Below, piece after piece: positions 56,681 through 64,000 of a stretch of DNA of 64,000 bases. Made by a program: the position numbers and the translations under genes. How positions within the stretch are numbered: position 1 is the first letter of the stretch; each line of letters begins with the position of its first letter. Below the pieces are notes generated by a model. It had not been told where the DNA came from. It searched no databases and saw only the letters and a program-made list of their open reading frames with translations. Origin of the DNA: Hortaea werneckii (taxonomy: Eukaryota > Ascomycota > Dothideomycetes > Mycosphaerellales > Teratosphaeriaceae); the NCBI GenBank assembly GCA_037044905.1, contig JBAOKB010000147.1, forward strand, positions 558,001-622,000, written 5' to 3'.

Positions 56681-59600
56681 ATGCCTGTGGACCTTCCTCC
56701 AAACGCCTCGGTCGAGGAGATCCAGGATGAACTCGATTTCATGGACCACCTTATCTCCACGCTCGATCCCGAAGCCGACGATTTTCGAGAAACGCTCAAC
56801 GGGCATGAGAACACCAAGCGTGAGCTGAAAGAGTGGCTACAGACCAAGTATGAAGAACAAGAGACATCACCCCATTGGGGCTCGGATGGCACGGCAGACC
56901 AACCCAACGGCTTTCAAAATCCCACAATGAATAGGCAGCCTTCCCATAGCGGCCAAGGCTATCTTGCTGCTCCACAAGCTCAAGGTGTTAAGCGCGGTCT
57001 GGGGCTCGACAGTTATGACCAGCGTTCGAAGCGACCCACACCGGATCCCTCCGCCGTTGGGACGCCAACATCTTCGCAAGACTCTGACGAGCCCATATTC
57101 TTTCCTGGCCGTAGCAATGGATCTGAAGATCGTGTCAGACAACGACAGACTCAATATGAGGCATCAATGAAGCGAAAGAGGGATGCCGAGGAGGCGGACA
57201 GAGCATTGGCACAAAGTCTAAGCCAGCCGCAGTCGCGACCAGCCTCGACCTTTGCTTCTTCGTCGCGCCCAGGTGTCCAAACAACCATCGGACATAACGG
57301 CGCATTCATGAGGCCACCTTCCGTCAAGCGAGAGCACAGCGAATCGCGACAACCCGATCCCTTTTCCTCCTCTGCATCACAATATCAGCCCGCCAGGCCC
57401 ACTTTCAAAGCGCCACCGCAAGTTCCTTCGCAGCGATTCCAACCTGAGCCGTCGATCAAGTCGGAGCCGGGCCCATCCTCATCGCAGCAGTTGCCGCAGA
57501 GACCGCGCCCATACAATGGTGGCGTTATCGACCTTACTGGGGACGATGACGACGATGACGAAGACGTGTCAGAGATTGCACCAGCCAGGTTTACGCCTAG
57601 TGCTCGTACCCCTCGGCCAGCTTATGGTGGGTATGATGGACCTACCAGATACCGTATGCCAGGTTCCTTTCCAGCCTCGTCTACACCAAGTCAATTGCCT
57701 CAGCCTGTATACGGTACAGCGACGCCTTCATACCCCAGCTACGGCACACTAAATAGCAACAGCTACTGGAACGCGCAGTCTGCCATGAGAGGCCACAATG
57801 GCTACAACGGCTATAATGGTCATCCCGGTTATAAAGGCTACGGCAGCAATATCGAAGAGGCGAATTACCTGATCAACGGAGGGCGCTCAGGGGGCACCGG
57901 CTCCAGCATCGATCCCTTCTCACTTGATCACGATGTATTCTTCGGAGGTATGCGCCCAAGTCCGTTGGGCCAGCATGCATATTCTGGACTTGAAGACCTC
58001 TACAATAGTCGCTACGACGCCATTGCCGACATGGATCCAACCAGGACAAAAGAGGAAATCAACGCGCTCTTGAACAACATTAGGCCAGATGAGGAGCTTC
58101 CAGAACATCTACGAGTGCACACGCCGGAGGCCATGGCGGTCAAGCTTCACAAGTATCAGGAAATGGGCTTGACCTGGCTGAAAAATTGCGAAGAGGGAAC
58201 CAACAAAGGCGGTGTCTTGGCCGACGACATGGGCCTCGGCAAGACTATCCAGATGCTCTCATTGATGGCGACGCGGCGTTCCGAGGATCCAAGGCTCAAG
58301 ACGACGCTAATAGTCGCTCCGGTGGCGCTCATGAGACAGTGGAAGCAAGAGATCCAGTCGAAGATCAAGACTGGCCCTCGACATTCCATGAGTGTCTTCA
58401 TTCATCACGGGTCGGCGAAGAAGAAGGACTTCAGAGACCTCCGCGTCTATGATGTAGTCTTGACTACCTATGGCAGTCTCGCTTCGGAACTGAAGAAAAT
58501 GGAAAAGTTCACTCTGCGTCAGAAGAACGATCCCGATGCGCGCCCGTACCCACATGAGAAGTGCGCCCTCATCGGCCCAGATGCCCATTGGTACAGAGTG
58601 ATTCTAGACGAAGCGCAGTGCATTAAAAACCGCTCAACGGCAACCGCAAGGGCCGCATTTCAGCTAAACGCGCAATATCGCTTCTGCATGACTGGCACAC
58701 CGATGATGAATCACGTCGACGAACTCTTTTCGCTTGTACACTTCCTACAAATTAGACCTTATCATAGATGGGAGAAGTTCAGGACTGACTTTTCAGGCCC
58801 ATTGAAAAAGGGTTCGGAGGTTCTGAGGGAATCGGCAATGAGGAAGCTGCAAACGCTGATCAAGGCAATTATGATCCGTCGAACAAAACAGAGCACTTTC
58901 GAAGGCCAGCCTATTCTAGTCTTGCCCGACCGTACTGCGGCTGTCGACAATCCGGAGTTCGACGAAGGTGAACGCGATTTCTACGAGCATCTGGAAAAAG
59001 GCACTAGACTCCAATTCGAGAAGTACTACTCTGAAGGTACTGTGGGTAAGCAGTACTCGGCTATCCTTATCCTCCTGCTTCGTTTGCGCCAAGCGTGCTG
59101 CCATCCTTATCTCATCAAAGATTATGGCGTGGCAGGTGTGGCAGACATGAAGCAGGACGAAATGCTGGAGATGGCAAAGCAACTCGATCCCCAGGTCGTA
59201 GCACGCATCCGCGAGAAAGAGGGCAACTTTGACTGCTCCATCTGCTTTGATGCTGCGCCCGATCCAGCCATCTTCATCCCATGCGGTCATGACGCCTGCT
59301 TGGAGTGCTTCTCGCGAATTACTGACTCGTCGAACGCCATTGCTGCAGGCGCTGACGATGGCGACGGAGCAGCAGCCAGATGTCCGACTTGCCGTGGACC
59401 CATCCATAAGAAGAAGATCACAGACTTGAAAAACTTCAAGAGAGTACACCAGCCAGAGCTGTTGACGGAAGACGAACGCAAAGAAATGGATATTCTTGAC
59501 GATGACGACAAAAAGGACAATGAGGGTGACGAGAGTGGGTCTGAGAGCGAGTCAGAAACGGAATCAGACGACGAGGATGCCGACGACGTCGACGAGCGCG

Positions 59601-60409
59601 GCAACTTGAGGGGCTTTGTGATTGCTAACGACGATGATGAAGCGGACCCTTCAAGCGCAGGTCCTTCAGACGCAGCAGGGAACAAGGCCCGCTCTCGGAA
59701 GGCTTCAAGCAAGTCAAAGAAGGGCGAGAAATCGAAGAAGGCAAAAGGGAAAGAGAAAGCGAAATCCAAGAAGAACGTCACGCTGGCAGATCTGAAGACG
59801 CTTGGCGCTCGCAACGCAACATTTCGCAAAAAGTACCTTCGTCAGCTGCGAGAGACTTGGGTCTCTTCTGCCAAGATTGAGAAGACGCTTGAGATCTTGA
59901 CGGCCATCATGGATGTCAAAATCGAAGGCGAGAAGGTCCTCATCTTCTCCCAATGGACTACGCTGCTCGACCTGCTGGAGATCCCGATCGATGAGCGCGG
60001 ATGGGGTTACCGGCGGTACGACGGCAGCATGAACGCCAAGCTGCGCGAGGATGCCGTGGACGACTTCCGCTCGCAGCAGGATGTGCGCATCATGCTCGTC
60101 TCGCTCAAAGCCGGCAACGCTGGCCTGAACCTAAACATGGCCAGTCAAGTCATCATCATGGACCCTTTCTGGAACCCCTTCATCGAAGAGCAAGCGATCG
60201 ACCGTTCGCACCGTTTGGGCCAGACTCGTCCCGTACAGGTCCATAAGCTGCTGATCCAAAATACGGTCGAAGACAGGATCATGGAGATCCAGGAGAGGAA
60301 ACGGGAGTTTGTCGGCGAGGCATTGGACGAAGCGGCTGGGAAGAGCCTCTCGCGTCTGAACGTCCAGGACCTCGCGTACCTCTTCGGCGTCACGAGGAAC
60401 CCGAGCTAA
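56681..60409 (+). CDS. ULS1: RING-finger SNF2-family ATPase, Uls1/Ris1-like
   Basis: This single-exon gene encodes 1242 residues. The N-terminal 480 residues are disordered, with an early acidic helix and a SUMO-interacting-motif-like VIDLTGDDDDDDEDV near residue 282, then short NGY repeats near 370. The SNF2 ATPase follows: Walker A DDMGLGKTIQ near 517, DEAQ in ILDEAQCIKN near 642 and MTGTPMMN. A C3HC4 RING finger (CSICFD to CPTCRGP, about 850-905) sits inside the helicase, as in Rad5, Rad16 and Uls1. An acidic then Lys-rich insert of about 100 residues (KASSKSKKGEKSKKAK) precedes the helicase C domain (FSQWTTLLDL to RSHRLGQTRPVQ, about 1085-1175). No HIRAN domain is seen, which argues against Rad5; the SIM favours Uls1/Ris1, a SUMO-targeted ubiquitin ligase and translocase acting on chromatin. 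Rad16 remains an alternative. Confidence 0.9.
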   Translation: MPVDLPPNASVEEIQDELDFMDHLISTLDPEADDFRETLNGHENTKRELKEWLQTKYEEQETSPHWGSDGTADQPNGFQNPTMNRQPSHSGQGYLAAPQAQGVKRGLGLDSYDQRSKRPTPDPSAVGTPTSSQDSDEPIFFPGRSNGSEDRVRQRQTQYEASMKRKRDAEEADRALAQSLSQPQSRPASTFASSSRPGVQTTIGHNGAFMRPPSVKREHSESRQPDPFSSSASQYQPARPTFKAPPQVPSQRFQPEPSIKSEPGPSSSQQLPQRPRPYNGGVIDLTGDDDDDDEDVSEIAPARFTPSARTPRPAYGGYDGPTRYRMPGSFPASSTPSQLPQPVYGTATPSYPSYGTLNSNSYWNAQSAMRGHNGYNGYNGHPGYKGYGSNIEEANYLINGGRSGGTGSSIDPFSLDHDVFFGGMRPSPLGQHAYSGLEDLYNSRYDAIADMDPTRTKEEINALLNNIRPDEELPEHLRVHTPEAMAVKLHKYQEMGLTWLKNCEEGTNKGGVLADDMGLGKTIQMLSLMATRRSEDPRLKTTLIVAPVALMRQWKQEIQSKIKTGPRHSMSVFIHHGSAKKKDFRDLRVYDVVLTTYGSLASELKKMEKFTLRQKNDPDARPYPHEKCALIGPDAHWYRVILDEAQCIKNRSTATARAAFQLNAQYRFCMTGTPMMNHVDELFSLVHFLQIRPYHRWEKFRTDFSGPLKKGSEVLRESAMRKLQTLIKAIMIRRTKQSTFEGQPILVLPDRTAAVDNPEFDEGERDFYEHLEKGTRLQFEKYYSEGTVGKQYSAILILLLRLRQACCHPYLIKDYGVAGVADMKQDEMLEMAKQLDPQVVARIREKEGNFDCSICFDAAPDPAIFIPCGHDACLECFSRITDSSNAIAAGADDGDGAAARCPTCRGPIHKKKITDLKNFKRVHQPELLTEDERKEMDILDDDDKKDNEGDESGSESESETESDDEDADDVDERGNLRGFVIANDDDEADPSSAGPSDAAGNKARSRKASSKSKKGEKSKKAKGKEKAKSKKNVTLADLKTLGARNATFRKKYLRQLRETWVSSAKIEKTLEILTAIMDVKIEGEKVLIFSQWTTLLDLLEIPIDERGWGYRRYDGSMNAKLREDAVDDFRSQQDVRIMLVSLKAGNAGLNLNMASQVIIMDPFWNPFIEEQAIDRSHRLGQTRPVQVHKLLIQNTVEDRIMEIQERKREFVGEALDEAAGKSLSRLNVQDLAYLFGVTRNPS

Positions 60410-60880
60410 GCGCAGCGTGGCGCCATAACTACGACATTGCTTAGAAATGCGCTACTTACGACGAATGTGTTACAGAATACTGCCAACATGGTTCACAGCT
60501 ATCAGACCCCGGCGAATGGCTACGAAGAACACGTCACATACATCATTTTTCTCCTTCTCTCTCGGCTACAAGATTTATCGGGATGACTATATACAAAAGG
60601 ACGGACGAGCGAGGTTAATACTCATATGGCGTTATACTACCGGAAGCCCATCTCATTGATACCCACAAGCTCGGCTTTTTTTTCCCACAAGAGTTGGGAT
60701 CCTGTATGTAAAAATACTGCATATAACTACAATTTTTCTGTGCAAAGTAGCTTGCGCTTTTCCACGGAGGAAAGAATGAAGTAATTAGGTTCATAGTGAA
60801 AAAGGCTACATATACCCCACCCCCAAAAGCTCGCATGCCCAAGAAGTCCTTGTGAGACTGTGCTCCTATTCTCATCCATA
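60410..60880. other. convergent 3' spacer
   Basis: 471 bp between the SNF2 gene and the MFS gene on the other strand. It holds a T-rich run near 60676 and no supported gene. Confidence 0.6.
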
Positions 60881-63800
60881 TCATCTCCCCATAAGCCGGT
60901 TCAACTTCCTGATCTCCGTCCACCGCGTCTGACTACCCATCTCAAGTAAATTGATCCTCCGCATTTTCTGCGAAGGGTTCCCGATCACGACGGCCTTCCA
61001 GTCGGTATCATCAGCTGCTCCTCCTCCAACAGCAGTACCTCCGGCAGCATTGTTCCACGCCGTACTCCCCTTCCGCGTCGCGGCGCCAAAGACGCTATTG
61101 GGTATGACTTGGACTTCCTTCCAGCGCCACATGATGAACATGAATAACAGCGTCACGAAGAGTAAAATGGCCGCGACGATGGAGACGGCGACCTGGGCGC
61201 CGAGAGCTCGGGTGATATCGCCCGAGACGCCCGTTGCGGCGGCCGCGAGGAAGAAGCCTAGGGACTGGGCGGCGAAGAAGCCGGCGCAGACGCGGGGGAA
61301 GGAGGAGTAATTTGTCCGACGGCGACGGGTCGTTTCCGCCATCGAGTTCAGCCGGTGCTTGGAGTTGACGCCCGGTAGCAGGTCGCAGGTGTCGAAGGTC
61401 TCCATGATGAGGCCGACGCACTCGGCCATGGCGAGGCAGGAGAGGAAGCCGATGAGCCCCGTGAAGAGGACGGGGGCGGTCCAGCTGATGGATTCCCCGG
61501 AGGCGGTGAGGGCGAAGGCTAGAGCGGCGAAGGGTAAGAGGAGTGTGAAGATGCAGCGTCGCACGAGGTGGGACGACTAGGTCAGCCGCGGGGCGCGCAT
61601 CGTCATGCTGTCCGTTCGCTGGGGGGTGAATCTGGCTCGGCTGAAGATTGAGGCTTTGGCTAGCGGCATGGCGAAGAAGGCCCCGATGGCGAGGGATAGG
61701 GAAGCGAGACCGACGTACTGTGACTGCCAGGTATAATCCCGGGATAGCAGGGCGCCGAGAAAGAGGATGACGAGGGTTACTTGGGCATAGATCCAGCCGA
61801 TATAAGAGCCCAGGACAAAGAAGCCAGGCTGACCGATCATGCGCTTGGTCAGGACGAGTCCAGCCCAGACCTCTTGAAACCACCATTTAGGTCCATCGTT
61901 GGAAATATGCAATTTGACTTCGCCTCGAGCGACGCGTCTACGGAGCCGATCGTCATCGTCGAAGAAATGTGCGATCGAGCGTCTATACGGAGCACGTCTG
62001 GTCTCGGGGATGATGACGTTGACCAGCAGGAAGAACGCCAGGAGGATAACGACAATGTAGAAGCCCCAGCTTGGATCGAGGCCGGCGATGATACACGCGC
62101 CGATACAGAAGCCGATGGAGAGGGATCCGACGAAGCAGAAAGACCAGATCCCAAGCCAGATGCCGACGCCACCTCCTTGCCGTCTCACATCATCATTGTT
62201 GACGAACTCCTGATGTGGCGCTTCCGACATAAGCGAGCTGCCGAACAGGTCAAGGAGAGTGGGCAGCTGGTTGATATTGGCGAAGCCCATTGCAATTCCT
62301 GTGAAGATGCGAGGTAGCAGCAAACCGACCCTGGTGATCGTGCTATCCGGACGTGACTGGTTGCCGCTAACGGCTATTGCTTGCGGGAACTGCAAAGGCA
62401 GCATCAAGGCAAAGGCTAGGAGAGTATACGGTTTACGGCCGTGAAGCAGAGGTAGCGGCCAGAAGATGAACGTAGTCAACCCAAGACCACAGAAAAGCCT
62501 AGTGAAGTTAGATCGGGTCGAGTCTGTCTTCGTTTACACTTGTACTCACAAGACATTGCCCATGAGCACTTTGTGGCTGATGTCGGCAATCTGATATTGC
62601 ATCTTGGGCACCTCACCCGCCTAAACACAACATCCATTAGCAAACGCACGCTCCATCCAACCCTTCTCGCGCACACTTACATATATCCCCGCAATCAACC
62701 CGATAAACACAGTATTGAAGCACGCAACCGTCGCGGCAATCCTCTTGCGTACCGGATGCCACTCGCGATCGGCTGGCGTCTATGATACCGCCCAAGGCTG
62801 AACCCCTGGCCCTCGCGTAGCGAGATGTGCTTTCTGCGTGGATTCTTTAAGCTCACGTCATTGGTGGGCACGATGGCCGCGCGGGAAGGATCACTGACCT
62901 CACGTATTTAGCATCTTGATCATCTTCTTCAGGCCGTCGGGTCCTCTCGCGGAGAAGCAAGGGGGGATCTTGAGGAGGAGGAGGCGGTGGTGCTGGTGCT
63001 TTGGAGACTGACCTGGTGTCTGTGACTGAGGACAGCTTCCGGGCTGCTTCGGTAGGGTTGACGTTTGGGTGCCGATAGTAGGATGATTCGAAGAAGTCGG
63101 AGACGTGTGGGTGATTCTTTCCGCGTTTATGTGGGTGCCTCGTACCATTGGGTGTCACATTGTCGTCGACGGCAGGCTTCGGTGGTTCACTGGAAGTAGG
63201 GACGTGCTCCAGCTCTCTGAGTTCGATCTGCTCCGCACTGGTCTCATGCAGCGGTCGAGCGGGCTTTGCCGGCTTGTGGTGCTTTGATTTATGCCCAGCA
63301 GAAGGTACCTCCTCGGCAGGTAGATCAGGCAAAGGAGGGTTCATGCTCTTCCGTACGCCGGGCTGGTAAGCAACAGACTCTCCATGATCGTTGTAAAAAT
63401 CTGCGGCGGCACCAAAGCTTTTCTTGGCTGCGAGAGACGCCAGGGATCGCGCTTTTGCGCTCTGGATATCGGTGTACGCAAAATCCCTAACGATCGACTC
63501 GACAGATGGTGGCTGATAGAGTCCGGGTGGCGTAGGCGCAATAGAGACGTCTTCTGCAGACGAGCCAGAATGCATCGAAGCACGACGAGGTACCGGCTGC
63601 CTGCCATCTTTCGTGTACAGTGCAGCCAGTAGAGGCGACTTCGAAGACTGTGCAGTGACCAGAGTCGGGGCCGTCTCTGCAGAGTGCTCACGGCTGTGCT
63701 GGAGATCCCACAGGTCGTGATCATCGGAGAACTCGCCGTCCGTGGAAAGACCTGATTCTGAAGGCGATAGCCGGAGCGGAGAATTGATTGGACGGGCCGT

Positions 63801-64000
63801 GCTTCGACGATACAAGGCTGTCGTGCTGGCATTGTGTAGAGCAGATGAAGCACCTTCCAAAATCCGAGCCACTTCGTTAGAATGACCACGCCCTGCAGCT
63901 TCATCGGCTGCACCGAAAGCCTTGCCCATTAGCTTCTCGTGGTCACGGATCGCAGTGTCCATTTTGCGTGTCTCACGACGCAGATCGCGACTTGTGGTGG
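60881..64000 (-). CDS. MFS transporter with long N-terminus, in-frame stop, partial at window edge
   Basis: The proposed exons are 64000 or beyond to 62904, 62779-62681, 62620-62550 and 62498-60881, with introns of 124, 60 and 51 nt. The first part is about 350 cytosolic residues, low complexity apart from a helical start (RDHEKLMGKAF). The membrane part begins TPADREWHPVRKRIAATVAC and runs through GLIAGIYAGEVPKMQYQIAD, FWPLPLLHGRKPYTLLAF, the conserved NINQLPTLLDLFGSSLMSEA, PETRRAPYRRS and LSRDYTWQSQYVGL to FTPQRTDSMTMRAPRLT. An in-frame TAG at 61577-61579 follows. The same frame then continues for about 230 codons with the rest of the transporter (RCIFTLLLPFAALAF, MAECVGLIMETFDTCDLLPG, RRRRTNYSSFPRVCAGFF) to a normal stop. 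A Trp codon is expected at the TAG. The gene is thus a recent pseudogene, an error, or read through. The 5' end is outside the window. Confidence 0.85.

Noticed and set aside
61095..61886. 263-codon minus-strand frame overlapping the MFS gene
   Set aside because: It is the out-of-frame shadow of the transporter and is very rich in Arg, Pro and His, as expected from GC-rich antisense or shifted frames.
1..64000. transposons, RIP-decayed repeats, CRISPR arrays, viral insertions
   Set aside because: No long terminal repeats, transposase or reverse-transcriptase motifs, AT-rich decayed blocks or spaced repeats were seen by eye.

Overview
This window is nuclear DNA of a filamentous ascomycete (Pezizomycotina). 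Many short introns (about 47-80 nt) carry GTRNGN donors, CTAAC/CTGAC-type branch sites and YAG acceptors. Gene content is fungal: a Coq3 methyltransferase, ESCRT-III Vps60, TFIIE-beta, a MER3/HFM1 helicase, a Pho89-type phosphate symporter, a fungal purple acid phosphatase, a peroxisomal thiolase and DUF7025/DUF7708-type proteins. The short intergenic regions and these families fit a Dothideomycete, but that placement is inference. No rRNA, tRNA, CRISPR array or intact transposon was recognised.

Layout. 1-4.9 kb is gene-poor, with one small spliced orphan gene (3088-3737). 4.9-6.6 kb holds a mitochondrial DUF1992 (DNAJC28-like) gene. 8.2-14.0 kb holds an MFS transporter, a cytochrome P450 and an aldo/keto reductase side by side, a possible small catabolic or secondary-metabolite group in which the P450 reading frame looks broken. 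15.3-17.3 kb is a Na+/phosphate symporter with three CACGTG boxes upstream. 17.5-23.5 kb is a divergent pair: a large DUF7025 AAA ATPase and a DUF7708-type, STAND-like protein without a recognisable P-loop. 24-32 kb is mostly housekeeping: COQ3, VPS60 and TFIIE-beta sharing one upstream region, an aminotransferase and a nucleotide-sugar transporter. 32.4-37.1 kb is the meiotic helicase MER3. 37.4-39.8 kb holds two uncharacterised genes, one Cys-rich and Pro/Ala-rich. 40.9-46.7 kb carries an epoxide-hydrolase-like enzyme, a secreted purple acid phosphatase and an HGGG/GxSxG esterase. 48-53 kb carries a membrane coiled-coil protein, a quinone-oxidoreductase-like MDR and a fragment resembling the C-terminal half of a fungal transcription factor. 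54.5-60.4 kb holds the peroxisomal thiolase and a RING-SNF2 ATPase of the Uls1/Ris1 type. The right edge (60.9-64.0 kb) is an MFS transporter with a long cytosolic N-terminus, running off the window and interrupted by an in-frame TAG.

Exon boundaries were worked out by hand from splice signals and reading-frame continuity, and most multi-exon models close to whole codons. Unresolved: the 5' ends of the P450, the AAA ATPase and the aminotransferase, and the internal junction of the 48-50 kb gene. Family assignments rest on motifs recognised by eye; no database search was run. The best leads are the interrupted MFS gene, the frame-broken P450, the AAA/STAND-like pair and the Cys-rich orphan protein.
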